Shown in pieces: positions 33,075 through 42,300 of a stretch of 64,000 nucleotides of DNA. A model generated the notes under the pieces. The model saw nothing but the letters and a program-made list of their open reading frames with translations, was not told the DNA's origin and made no database searches. Source of the DNA: Chryseobacterium sp. c4a (GTDB lineage Bacteria > Bacteroidota > Bacteroidia > Flavobacteriales > Weeksellaceae); the NCBI RefSeq assembly GCF_009900745.1, contig NZ_WXVU01000001.1:372001-436000 (forward strand). Direction: 5' to 3'. Made by a program: the position numbers and the translations under genes. Positions within the stretch are counted from its first letter, which is position 1. Every line of letters begins with the position of its first letter.

Positions 33075-33269
33075 ATGAAAAATTCAAAAAAAATTAAGAG
33101 AGAAAATTTAAAATCAATTAATGGAGGTGGACCTGGTAATTGTTATGAAACTTGTCCTATTGGTCCTTATGGTCCGAATGATGTAAGATCATGTGAGAGC
33201 TTTTATAGCTTACCTGAATGTTGTAAAGGAAGGGTAATTGTAAGCAGTGAATGCTTTGGACCCTATTAA
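33075..33269 (+). CDS. Double-glycine-leader cysteine-rich peptide 1
   Basis: 64 residues. The N-terminus MKNSKKIKRENLKSINGG is a double-glycine leader of the Flavobacteriia bacteriocin-like type (K-L-x-R-E-x-L-K-S-I-N-G-G). The core after GG carries six cysteines, including an adjacent CC pair, and has repeated G-P-Y/GPN motifs, ending ECFGPY. Such peptides are usually cleaved after GG by the peptidase domain of an ABC exporter and may be further modified. No exporter, peptidase or modifying enzyme is nearby. It is related to the third peptide of the cluster. Confidence 0.75.
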   Translation: MKNSKKIKRENLKSINGGGPGNCYETCPIGPYGPNDVRSCESFYSLPECCKGRVIVSSECFGPY

Positions 33270-33336
33270 TTTTTTTAATAGAATACAATTATTATACAAC
33301 AGTATTTTTTACTTATCATCTTAAAATTAAAACATT

Positions 33337-33507
33337 ATGAAAACAATTAAAAAATTAACACGAGAGCAAAAGAAAAGTATCAATGGTGGTGCAACCCAAA
33401 TTCAAATTGATGCTTGTGGTAGCGAGCAGCTTGTATGCTTTATGGGAGGAGGTAAATGGGGGTGTTGGCTAAAACCGGGTGGGAAATGTTATGCTCCAAT
33501 GCTGTAA
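33337..33507 (+). CDS. Double-glycine-leader cysteine-containing peptide 2
   Basis: A 56-residue frame, ATG 33337 to TAA 33505-33507. The leader is MKTIKKLTREQKKSINGG, very close to that of peptide 1. The core (ATQIQIDACGSEQLVCFMGG ... GKCYAPML) has four cysteines and is Gly- and Trp-rich, different from the other two. The conserved leader with a changed core is typical of co-exported peptide families. Confidence 0.75.
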   Translation: MKTIKKLTREQKKSINGGATQIQIDACGSEQLVCFMGGGKWGCWLKPGGKCYAPML

Positions 33508-33543
33508 CTTGAACCAGATTATAATCATTCAAAATTTTACCGT

Positions 33544-33756
33544 ATGAAAAAATTATCAAGAACAAAGCTGAAAGATATTAAAGGGCAACAAATGAGTGGC
33601 TGTGCCAGATGTTCAACCTCAGGAAACTACGGCGATGGCCCTGAATATACTTATGGTTGTATGAGTTTTTGGGGATTATCACCCGAATGCAGAAACTGTG
33701 TAGATGTAAGTGCAGACTGCTATGGCCCCGATTATTCCGATTACTATAATCATTAA
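33544..33756 (+). CDS. Cysteine-rich bacteriocin-like peptide 3, leader lacking GG
   Basis: 70 residues. The leader-like part is MKKLSRTKLKDIKGQQMSG: it aligns with the leaders of peptides 1 and 2, but the GG is replaced by GQQ. The core aligns with that of peptide 1: both have YGP/YGDGP, SF.-.L.PEC, V.VS..C.GP, and six cysteines at similar spacing. So 1 and 3 are paralogues, and 3 may be processed differently or not at all. The terminator at 33822 ends the cluster. Confidence 0.7.
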   Translation: MKKLSRTKLKDIKGQQMSGCARCSTSGNYGDGPEYTYGCMSFWGLSPECRNCVDVSADCYGPDYSDYYNH

Positions 33757-33821
33757 GGATCATGTAATAAACATCAAAAATGGATGGTGAAGTATTTCAA
33801 TTAGATCACCATTAAAAAATA

Positions 33822-33849
33822 AAAAAGCACTGTTTTTACAGTGCTTTTT
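33822..33849. terminator. Bidirectional terminator between the peptide cluster and nadA
   Basis: Perfect 12-bp stem AAAAAGCACTGT/ACAGTGCTTTTT with a T4 loop; U-tracts on both strands. Confidence 0.9.
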
Positions 33850-33851
33850 GC

Positions 33852-34871
33852 TTATTTTATACTTTTAGAAAGATCAAGCATGGCCTCAATGGGCTTCAAT
33901 GCTTTTACTCTTAATTCTTCGTCGATAAGAATTTCAGGAAGTTCATATTTCATACATAAGTACAATTTTTCCATTGTATTACGTTTCATATAGAAACACT
34001 CTGAGCAATTACAGCTTTCGTCAAAAACCAATGCTGGAATCAATTCTTTATGTGGTGCACGTTTTCTCATTTCGTGAAGAATTCCTTCTTCTGTTGCAAT
34101 GATAAACTTCTGGCAATCGTCTTTTTCTACATAATCCAATAGAGCAGATGTGGAACCAATAAAGTGGGCTAGCTTTAAAACTGCTTCTTCACCTTCCGGG
34201 TGTGCAATCATTTTCGCATCCGGATTATCTGCAAGTTGCTTTGCAATTCTTTCCATAGAAAATGCTTCGTGTACGATGCAGCTTCCATCCCAAAGGATCA
34301 TATCACGACCTGTCTTTTTAGATAAATATCTTCCCAGGTTTTTATCCGGTGCAAAAATGATAGGTCTGTCTTTTGGAAGAGCTTCAATAACTGTTTCAGC
34401 ATTGGAGCTTGTCACAATAATATCACTTTCTGCTTTTGTTTCTGCATTACAGTTGATGTAAGTGGCAATTAAAGCATCAGGATGTTGTTCACGCATTTTT
34501 CTTAGCCCTTCTCCAGAACATCCGTCTGCCAGAGAGCATCCAGCCATTGTGTCAGGTAAAACTACTTTTTTAGTTGGGTTAAGAATTTTGGCTGCTTCAG
34601 CCATGAAATGCACTCCGCAGAATACGATCATATCAGCATTGGTTTCCTTTGCTTGTCTTGCTAATTGCAAAGAATCTCCAAGGAAATCGGCAATGTCCTG
34701 AATTTCTCCCGGTTGGTAATAATGCGCAAGGATTACAGCGTTTTTCTCTTCTTTAAGTTTCAGAATGGCTTTTACCAGTTCTTCTCCCTGAGGAATCGCT
34801 ATATCTTTTATATCCAAAAATCCTTTTACAGGAATTGCAGATTTAGCTTTTTCTAATGTTTCGGTACTCAT
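33852..34871 (-). CDS. nadA: Quinolinate synthase
   Basis: A 339-residue NadA, which condenses iminoaspartate with dihydroxyacetone phosphate to quinolinate in NAD synthesis and holds a [4Fe-4S] cluster. Signatures are ILAHYYQPGEIQDIADFLGDSLQLAR, VFCGVHFMAEAAKIL (a cluster Cys), DMAGCSLADGC, and CNCSECFYMKRNTMEKLY near the C-terminus (further Cys). No nadB or nadC is in the window. It follows gmk on the same strand but is separated by a repeat-like spacer. Confidence 0.94.
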   Translation of the reverse strand: MSTETLEKAKSAIPVKGFLDIKDIAIPQGEELVKAILKLKEEKNAVILAHYYQPGEIQDIADFLGDSLQLARQAKETNADMIVFCGVHFMAEAAKILNPTKKVVLPDTMAGCSLADGCSGEGLRKMREQHPDALIATYINCNAETKAESDIIVTSSNAETVIEALPKDRPIIFAPDKNLGRYLSKKTGRDMILWDGSCIVHEAFSMERIAKQLADNPDAKMIAHPEGEEAVLKLAHFIGSTSALLDYVEKDDCQKFIIATEEGILHEMRKRAPHKELIPALVFDESCNCSECFYMKRNTMEKLYLCMKYELPEILIDEELRVKALKPIEAMLDLSKSIK

Positions 34872-34892
34872 ATCAACCTCAATGTTTTTTAT

Positions 34893-34977
34893 TATCAGAA
34901 GTTAGAGGTTAGAAATTAGAAGTTAGATTTTGATGAAAGTATATCGCTTCCATCTTCTGACCTCCATCTTCCAGCCA
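34893..34977. repeat. Purine/pyrimidine imperfect inverted repeat element
   Basis: The left arm is purine-rich (gaagttagaggttagaaatt...), the right arm pyrimidine-rich (cttccatcttctgacctcca...). The reverse complement of the right arm resembles the left arm allowing G-T pairs. Related stretches occur at several other intergenic sites in the window. Confidence 0.45.
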
Positions 34978-35541
34978 TTAATTATTGATAAAACTTTTTA
35001 TTAAACTTTCTATTTCTTTTTTAGCTTCATCAAGATCGGAATTGATTACGATCCTGTCAAATTCACTGGCGTAAGACATCTCTTCTTCCGCTTTTTCAAC
35101 ACGGGTTTTGATGGTTTCTGCATCATCCGTATTTCTTGAAATCAATCTTCGTTCCAATTCTTCAATGGAAGGCGGTTCTATAAAAATAGACAATGCCTTT
35201 TCTCCGAAGTATTTTTTCAGGGAGATTCCTCCTTTTACATCTACATCAAAAATAACAACTTTTCCCTGATTCCAGATCTTTTCTACTTCAGATTTTAAAG
35301 TCCCGTAATATTTATCAGTGTATACTTCTTCATATTCTACAAAAGCATCTTCTGAAATTTTCTGTCTGAATTCATCAGGCGTTAAAAAATGATAGTCTAC
35401 TGCATGTACTTCACTTCCTCTTGGTTGTCTTGTGGTACATGAGATTGAAAATTCAAGTTCCGGGAAGGTTTCCAGGGAATGCTTTACCAATGTAGTTTTT
35501 CCGCTTCCAGATGGTGCTGAAAATATAATTACTTTATCCAT
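34978..35541 (-). CDS. gmk: Guanylate kinase
   Basis: A 187-residue enzyme phosphorylating GMP to GDP. The P-loop SAPSGSGKTT is at residues 8-17; SISCTTRQPRGSEV and VDYHFLTPDEF are GMP-binding elements; the lid region carries RRLISRNTDDAETIKTRVEKAE. The size is normal. It follows yicC on the same strand with a 70-bp repeat-like gap; yicC-gmk linkage is common in bacteria. Confidence 0.95.
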   Translation of the reverse strand: MDKVIIFSAPSGSGKTTLVKHSLETFPELEFSISCTTRQPRGSEVHAVDYHFLTPDEFRQKISEDAFVEYEEVYTDKYYGTLKSEVEKIWNQGKVVIFDVDVKGGISLKKYFGEKALSIFIEPPSIEELERRLISRNTDDAETIKTRVEKAEEEMSYASEFDRIVINSDLDEAKKEIESLIKSFINN

Positions 35542-35549
35542 TTAGATTA

Positions 35550-35611
35550 GAGATTTTTAGATGGGAGAGGTGAGACAGAATCTCATCTTCTCTTGTCTAT
35601 AGGTCTATTGT
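35550..35611. repeat. Repeat-like purine/pyrimidine spacer
   Basis: agattagagatttttagatgggagaggtgag, then tctcatcttctcttgtctatag: another imperfect purine arm and pyrimidine arm, like 34893-34977, between yicC and gmk. Confidence 0.35.
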
Positions 35612-36469
35612 CTATAATACGTTTAACGTTTGTTCTTTAATTTTTTCCAGATCGTCCTTCATCTTCACTACAAGTTTCTGAATTTCGGCATGATTGGCTT
35701 TTGAACCTAATGTGTTGATCTCTCTTCCGATTTCCTGAGAAATAAAGCCCAGTTTTTTACCGTTGAAAGATTCATTGTCCATTACTTCTTTATAATACTT
35801 CAAATGTTGGGCAAGTCTTACCTTTTCTTCTGAAATATCCAGTTTTTCTGTGAAGTAGGCCATTTCCTGATAGAAACGCGTTTCATCCACATTTTCGAAT
35901 TCTTTCAGAGTCTTTTGGTAACGTTCTTTTACACTTACGATTCTTTCTTCTTCAAAAGGAATCACCTCACCCAGATACTTATCAATATTTTGAATATTTC
36001 TGTTAAGTTCTTCATGTAAATTGCTGCCTTCAGTGGTTCTGAATTCTTCAAAACGGTCTACGGCTGCATTAACGATTTTAGCCAATGCTTCCCATTCGCC
36101 TTCTGTAAGTTCATCAGGTCTTGAGGTAATGGCATCAGGAAGTCGAACTGCCATTTTCAGGTATTCGAAATCAGGGCCATCTGATGCAATATTTTTAAGT
36201 TCATTGATGTAGGAATCAATTAAACCTTTATTGATTTTTACATCATTAGATTCTTCAAGGTTTTCAATATTGACGTAGCAGTCAACTTTTCCACGGATAA
36301 TTCTATCGTTAAGAATTTTTCTGATCTCAAATTCTTTTTCTTTATAGCGTAAAGGAATTTTGATATTTAAATCAAAGCTCTTGCTGTTCAGTGATTTAAT
36401 ATCTATTGTTATTTTTTTTCCTTCAAAAACATCTTCGGCTCTACCGAAGCCAGTCATTGATAAAATCAT
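35612..36469 (-). CDS. yicC: YicC-family endoribonuclease-like protein
   Basis: 285 residues. MILSMTGFGRAE at the N-terminus is the YicC signature, and the C-terminus ends KLGFISQEIGREINTLGSKANHAEIQKLVVKMKDDLEKIKEQTLNVL, also diagnostic (DUF1732 part). YicC proteins are metal-dependent endoribonucleases in E. coli; the substrate here is unknown. The -7 box TATCTTTG lies at 36487-36494 on the reverse strand, inside the divergent miaA promoter. Confidence 0.9.
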   Translation of the reverse strand: MILSMTGFGRAEDVFEGKKITIDIKSLNSKSFDLNIKIPLRYKEKEFEIRKILNDRIIRGKVDCYVNIENLEESNDVKINKGLIDSYINELKNIASDGPDFEYLKMAVRLPDAITSRPDELTEGEWEALAKIVNAAVDRFEEFRTTEGSNLHEELNRNIQNIDKYLGEVIPFEEERIVSVKERYQKTLKEFENVDETRFYQEMAYFTEKLDISEEKVRLAQHLKYYKEVMDNESFNGKKLGFISQEIGREINTLGSKANHAEIQKLVVKMKDDLEKIKEQTLNVL

Positions 36470-36478
36470 AGTTTTTTA

Positions 36479-36508
36479 TTGTTCTACAAAGATAAACATT
36501 TAAATTAG
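36479..36508 (+). promoter_or_regulatory. Promoter of miaA, overlapping the yicC -7 box
   Basis: TTG (36479-36481), 19 bases, TAAATTAG (36501-36508), one mismatch in the -7 box. The reverse-strand TATCTTTG (36487-36494) for yicC lies between the two boxes, so both promoters share the same DNA. Confidence 0.6.
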
Positions 36509-36564
36509 CACAGTGAAATCTGTAAAAGATTCTATTTTGCTGATAAAATAATGAATGTGCACCG

Positions 36565-37479
36565 ATGAAAAATCTGATTTCTGTAGTAGGCCCCACCGGA
36601 ATAGGGAAGACAAAACTAGCCATTGATCTGGCAAAACATTTCAATACTGAAATTATTTCCTGTGATTCCAGACAGTTTTTCAAGGAAATGAAAATAGGAA
36701 CAGCAGCACCCTCGGAAGAAGAATTAGCTGAAGCACTTCATCATTTTATCGGAAACCTTTCGGTAGAAGAATATTATTCTATAGGGCAATATGAAGAAGA
36801 TGCCCTGAAAAAACTCAATGAACTTTTTAAAAATCATAACACCGTTATTCTTGTAGGGGGAAGTATGATGTACGAAAAAGCTGTCATTGAAGGATTGAAT
36901 GACCTTCCTGAAGCAGATATTGAAAATCAGGAAAAGCTTCAGAATATCATGGAAGAGGATGGAATAGAAAGACTTCAGGAAATTTTAAAGGAATTGGATC
37001 CCGAATATTTTGAAGTGGTGGATATTCACAATCATCGAAGACTTTTACGTGCTATTGATGTTATCTGGCAAACCCATAAAAAATACTCTGAACAAATTGC
37101 TGTTTCTCAGGATTCCAGAGATTTTAATGTGATAAGAATCGGAATTGAAGCTCCCAGAGAAGAATTGTATGACAGGATCAATCGCAGGGTTGATATAATG
37201 ATGGAAAAAGGTCTTTTGGATGAGGTAAAAGGATTGGAAAGATTTAAAGAGCTTACCGCTTTGAATACTGTTGGTTATGCTGAACTATTCAAATATTTCG
37301 ATGGTGAATGGGATTTGGATTTTGCCATTTCTGAAATTAAAAAGAACAGCCGCCGATACGCTAAACGACAATTGACTTGGTATAGAAAGGCTGAAGATAT
37401 TCATTATTTGCAGTTGGGATATTCTCAACAGGATTATGAAGATTTGCTGCTTTGGATAACCGGGCAGTTCCAGAAATAA
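36565..37479 (+). CDS. miaA: tRNA dimethylallyltransferase
   Basis: A 304-residue MiaA, which prenylates A37 of tRNAs reading UNN codons. The P-loop is VVGPTGIGKTKLA near residue 7; ISCDSRQFFKEMKIGTAAPS is the DSxQ/KGT region; GGSMMYEKAVIEGL and RRLLRAIDV bind substrate; YAKRQLTWYRK is the C-terminal signature. The gene is monocistronic. With TrmD (G37) and DusB it makes a third tRNA-modification gene in this window. Confidence 0.95.
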   Translation: MKNLISVVGPTGIGKTKLAIDLAKHFNTEIISCDSRQFFKEMKIGTAAPSEEELAEALHHFIGNLSVEEYYSIGQYEEDALKKLNELFKNHNTVILVGGSMMYEKAVIEGLNDLPEADIENQEKLQNIMEEDGIERLQEILKELDPEYFEVVDIHNHRRLLRAIDVIWQTHKKYSEQIAVSQDSRDFNVIRIGIEAPREELYDRINRRVDIMMEKGLLDEVKGLERFKELTALNTVGYAELFKYFDGEWDLDFAISEIKKNSRRYAKRQLTWYRKAEDIHYLQLGYSQQDYEDLLLWITGQFQK

Positions 37480-37531
37480 TTTTTTCAATTTACATACTCT
37501 AGATATTTATTTTTCATTTGAAAATATAAGT

Positions 37532-37573
37532 TGAGATTCTTTACTCCATGTTGTTCCGTTCAGAATGACAACG
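37532..37573. repeat. Dispersed short repeat (gagattctt ... cagaatgac)
   Basis: gagattctttactccatg...gttcagaatgacaacg. The outer parts (agattctt and ttcagaatgaca) recur at 52753-52776, where the inner part is missing. AGATTCT and AGAATG can pair as a hairpin. Confidence 0.4.
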
Positions 37574-37640
37574 CAAATAATTAGACGCTCCAAGGTAATC
37601 TAAAGCACTTTTTTATGTTGATTTACTACAGGATAACAAT

Positions 37641-37670
37641 AAAAAAATGCGATCCATAAAGAATCGCATT
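37641..37670 (-). terminator. Terminator of the RND efflux operon
   Basis: On the reverse strand: stem AATGCGAT/ATCGCATT, 9-base loop, then seven T. It lies 24 bases after the stop of the outer-membrane efflux gene. Confidence 0.8.
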
Positions 37671-37693
37671 ATAAAACAATATAATTAAATTTA

Positions 37694-39106
37694 CTACTTC
37701 CAACCGCCGCCCAGCGCTCTGTATAAATCTACAATGCTGCTTAATCTCTGTCTTTTAATGGAAGCAAGATTCAACTCAGCCTGAAGAGAATTTCCTTGTG
37801 CGGTAATCACTTCAAGATAATTGGCCGAACCTCCTCTGTAAAGAAGTTGTGCACTTTTAATTCCATCTTTTAAGGTGGTAGATTGCTCGGCTGCTTTTTG
37901 TTCCTGAACTTTTAAGTTTTCATTGGAAACCAAAGCATCCGAAACTTCACCTACGGCATTCAATACAGATTGACGGAATGCCAGTACATTTTTTTCTCTT
38001 TGAATTTTAGCGACCTCAAAATCCGTCTTCAATTGTCTTTTCTGAAAAATAGGTTGAGTAATTCCGCCTAAAACAGATCCAAATAATGATGCAGGAATTT
38101 GAAACCAGTTATCAAATTTGAATGAATTTACTCCGCCATTAGCTGTAATTTTTAATGAAGGATACATATTGGCTTGGGCAATTCCTACCATTGCATTAGA
38201 TTCCAATAAAACCAATTCTTGTTGACGGACATCCGGTCTGCGGCTTACCATAGCTGCCGGAAGACCTGCCATGATATTCTGCGGCAGGGAAGTATCAGAC
38301 ATTTCCAGCGTTCTGTTGACTTTATTAGGAGTTTCACCAACTAAAATACTCAAAGCATTTTCCTGAATAGCAATATTCTGTTCCAATTGCGAGATCAAAA
38401 GTTCAGTGGCTTGTTTCTGAGCACTTGCTTGCTGTACTCCTAAAGAAGTCGTATCGCCACTTTCCCACATCTTTTGTGTAATCATCAGGGTATTGCTGCT
38501 CAACTCCAGATTAGATTTGGCAATGGCTAATTGTTTATCCAGCATCAAAAGATTGTAATATCCTTGAGCAATGGCAGCTACAACCTGTGTTTGAATAGCT
38601 TTTGAGCCTTCATAAGTCTGAAGGTACTGCATTCTTGAAACTTCCTGTTGATTTTTAATTTTTCCCCAGATATCAGCTTCCCATGATAAATTGAACGCAG
38701 CATTATAATCTTCAACATGGCTTGAACCTAAAAATAGATTGAGACTTTGCCCATTCATGCTGTTTTTGGATGGCTTTGAAATTTGTGCTGACACTCCAAA
38801 ACCAACATCAGGATATTGCATATACTTTGCCTGTTTCAGTTTTTCCTGTGAAGAGGCTACCTGTTTTAAAGCAATTTGAAGATCATAATTGTTTTTAATT
38901 CCTTTTTCAATCAATCCCTGCAAAATAGGGTCATTGAAAAATTGTTTCCATTCCAGGTTGGCAATACTGGCTGTATCCGCAGTAGCTGTGTATTGAAACT
39001 TTTCCGGAATCGGTAGATCCGGTTCCGTGTATGCCAATTTTGACACACAGGAAACAGATCCTAAAGCTATGGCGAATGTTAATATAATATTTTTTAGTCT
39101 TTTCAT
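37694..39106 (-). CDS. Outer-membrane efflux lipoprotein (TolC/OprM type)
   Basis: 470 residues from the ATG at 39106. The lipobox GSVSC gives a lipidated Cys near residue 20. Two OEP repeats follow: LIEKGIKNNYDLQIALKQVASSQEKLKQAKYMQYPDVG, then ASAQKQATELLISQLEQNIAIQENALSILVGETP and RRPDVRQQELVLLESNAMVGIAQANMYPSLK. It is the exit duct of a tripartite RND pump, and its operon with the pump and adaptor supports that. A 211-bp gap containing an inverted repeat separates it from the pump gene. Confidence 0.9.
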   Translation of the reverse strand: MKRLKNIILTFAIALGSVSCVSKLAYTEPDLPIPEKFQYTATADTASIANLEWKQFFNDPILQGLIEKGIKNNYDLQIALKQVASSQEKLKQAKYMQYPDVGFGVSAQISKPSKNSMNGQSLNLFLGSSHVEDYNAAFNLSWEADIWGKIKNQQEVSRMQYLQTYEGSKAIQTQVVAAIAQGYYNLLMLDKQLAIAKSNLELSSNTLMITQKMWESGDTTSLGVQQASAQKQATELLISQLEQNIAIQENALSILVGETPNKVNRTLEMSDTSLPQNIMAGLPAAMVSRRPDVRQQELVLLESNAMVGIAQANMYPSLKITANGGVNSFKFDNWFQIPASLFGSVLGGITQPIFQKRQLKTDFEVAKIQREKNVLAFRQSVLNAVGEVSDALVSNENLKVQEQKAAEQSTTLKDGIKSAQLLYRGGSANYLEVITAQGNSLQAELNLASIKRQRLSSIVDLYRALGGGWK

Positions 39107-39133
39107 AGTTTTGTTTATTAAACTTAGAAACTT

Positions 39134-39282
39134 TGAGGAATACTTATGATTATAGAATGACACGAATGTTTATGATGGTATTGATATGGAAAGTCAAGAG
39201 TTTTCAAAACGTATACGTATTTCCTATGTTCAGCTTTTCTCACCTTAAAATGGCTCGGTGCTGAAAGCTATTGTATTCCTCA
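39134..39282. repeat. Short element bounded by inverted repeats
   Basis: TGAGGAATAC (39134-39143) and its reverse complement GTATTCCTCA (39273-39282) bracket 129 bases without an ORF. The match extends further with a one-base gap. It could be a MITE-like remnant or a long-range RNA stem between the pump and outer-membrane genes. Confidence 0.35.
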
Positions 39283-39317
39283 ATAGTTTATATAATTTTA
39301 TTTTACCACAGACGTAA

Positions 39318-42300
39318 TTAATTGGTGGTAGCTAAAAGCTCTTCTTCCATTTGTTTTTTCAGAAGTCTTTTCTTCTTTTTACTTGGCATTTTTTCGTGCA
39401 GGTATTGGAAAACCACATACATCACCGGAATAATGAATATTCCAAATACAACTCCTGTCAGCATTCCTCCTACTGTACTGTAACCGATAGAATGGTTTCC
39501 TTTTGCAGAGGCTCCCTGTGTCCAAACCAATGGAAGCATCCCAACAATGAAGGCAAAAGAAGTCATCAGGATCGGTCTTAGACGTAATCTTGAAGCCTGA
39601 AGAGCTGATTCAATCAATGATCTTCCTGCTTTTCTTCTCTGTACTGCAAATTCCACGATCAGGATGGCATTTTTGGCCAATAACCCGACCAGCATAATTA
39701 ATCCTACCTGTACATAAATATTGTTATCAATCCCAGCTAATCCTGTAAAAGCAAATACCCCGAATATTCCTGTTGGAATGGTTAAAATAATAGCAAATGG
39801 AAGAATATAACTTTCATATTGAGCGGATAGCAGGAAATACACAAATAAGATGCTCAGAAGGAAAATGAAGGTAGTTTGTCCTCCGGTTTTGATCTCTTCA
39901 CGAGTGATTCCCGTCCATTCATAACCATATCCTCTTGGAAGTGATTGTTTAGCTACTTCTTCAACAGCTTTGATGGCATCTCCTGTACTGTATCCAGGTT
40001 TTGGAGTACCATTGATGGTTACAGCATTGAAAAGGTTATTTCTAGTTACGGTTTCTGGCCCGAAAGTTCTTTTCAAGGTTACCAAAGTTTTAGCAGGAAC
40101 CATTTCTCCTGATTTATTTTTCACATAGATTCCTTCCAAAGAGTTGATATCTGTACGATAAGGAATATCTGCCTGAGCCATTACTCGGTAGTATTTTCCG
40201 AATCTGTTGAAATCCGAAACGAAGCTACTTCCGTAATAAATCTGCATGGTTTGCATTAATTCAGTTACTGAGACTCCTAGCTGATTGGCTTTATCTGTGT
40301 CTACATTAATAGTATATTGTGGGTTTCCGGCTGCATAAGTAGTAAAAGCAAATGCAATTTCCGGACGTTTCATCAATTCACCAATGAATTGTTGAGTAGT
40401 TGTTCCCAATTGTTCAAAAGAACCATTGGTTTTGTCCTGCAACATAAATTCAAAACCTGAAACGTTACCAAATCCCTGAATCGTAGGGAAGTTAAAGAAG
40501 AATGCATTGGCATCTTTTACCTGGCTTACTTTCCCTGTTAATGCAGCGGCAATCTGATCAGGATCTTTCATGTTTCCACGCTTATCATAATCTTTAAGTT
40601 TAATGAAACCTGCAGAATAAGGAGAAGCATTAGCATTACTAATAAAGTTCATCCCATCGGCTACCCAAAGGTGATTGGTGGCTTTTTCTCCGTTGATAAT
40701 TTTGTCAATCTGTGCCGTAGCATTATGCGTTCTTTCCAGTGAACTTCCCGGAGGAGTATTCACAGCATATAATACGAATCCCTGGTCTTCTGTTGGAATA
40801 AATCCTGAAGGCGCTTTTTTAATCATAAAAACACTGGCTGCCGTAATCACAACAAGACCTCCAATGGCTACCCATTTGTTTTTGATTAAAAATTTGAGAC
40901 TGTAGATATATTTTTTGGTCATGTTGTTGAAGCTGGCATTAAATGCATTGAAAAATCTAGCTCCAAAACCTTTTTTATGACCATGTTCGCCATGTTCTCC
41001 CTGAGGATCGTTCAGGAAAAGTGCACATAATGCAGGACTTAATGTTAATGCATTTACTGCAGAAATCATGATCGCAATTGCTAATGTAAAGGCAAACTGT
41101 CTGTAGAAAACTCCCGCAGGTCCCTGCATAAATCCAACCGGAATAAATACAGCACACATCACCAATGTAATGGAGATAATCGCTCCTGAGATCTCACTCA
41201 TGGAATTCATGGTGGCATGTTCTACAGGCATTCCTGTTTGTTCCATTTTAGAATGGACAGCTTCTACCACCACAATAGCATCATCCACTACAATACCGAT
41301 GGCCAGTACCAATGCAAATAAAGTAAGCATGTTGATACTAAAACCAAACAATTGCAGGAAAAAGAAAGTACCAATAATAGCTACAGGCACTGCAATAGCC
41401 GGAATTAAGGTCGATCTGAAATCCTGAAGGAAAATAAATACTACAATAAATACAAGAATAAATGCAATCACTAATGTTTCCACTACCTGGTGGATTGAAG
41501 CATCAAGGAAATCCTTGGAATTATACATGATAATTGGCTTCACTCCTTTAGGTAGAGTAGTACTGAACTGATCTACCTGTTTTTCAATCTCAGTCAGGAT
41601 CTCATTAGCGTTGGATCCGGCTGTCTGTAGAATAGCAAATCCTGCAACCGGTTTTCCGTCTACTCTGTTTGTTGCTGTATACGTATAAGAACCGAATTCT
41701 ACTCTTGCAACATCTTTTAATCTTAAGAATGATCCGTCACTATTCGCTTTGATGGCGATACTTTCATAATCTTCGCCTTTGTTCAGCTTTCCTTTATATT
41801 TAAGGATATATTCATAAGTTTCCTTACTTCCCTGGCCAAGCCGCCCTGGAGCTGCTTCAAGGTTGTGATCTTTGATAGCATTCAGAACTTCCTGTGGAGA
41901 AAGATTGTTGGCAGCCAAACGATCTGGTTTTAGCCAGATTCTCATGGAATAATCTCTTGTTCCGAAAACCTGAGCCTGGGCAACTCCTGGAATACGCTGA
42001 ATTTGAGGAATCACGTTAATTTTAAGGTAATTCTGTAAGAAAAGTTCATCATATTGTTTTGGATCATCGCTGGATAATCCCATGAACATAATCATACTGT
42101 TCTGAACTTTCTGTGTTGAAATTCCGGCTTGTACTACTTCCTGAGGAAGCTGGCTCATCGCTTTTGATACACGGTTTTGAACGTTTACTGCAGCATTATC
42201 AGGATCAGATCCCTGCTTAAAGAAAACGCTTAGAGTCATAGTTCCGTCATTACTGGAGTTGGAAGTCATGTAGGTCATGTTTTCAACCCCGTTTACAGCT

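Noticed and set aside
33578-33763. 61-codon frame antisense to the third small peptide
   Set aside because: His/Ser/Arg-rich antisense shadow; the forward frame has a conserved leader and cysteines.
34893-34977. Possible CRISPR-like short repeats
   Set aside because: The repeated gaagttaga words are irregular, with no constant repeat length or unique spacers and no cas genes nearby.
39134-39282. Complete insertion sequence
   Set aside because: Only 149 bp between inverted repeats with no transposase frame; kept only as a repeat or MITE-like candidate.
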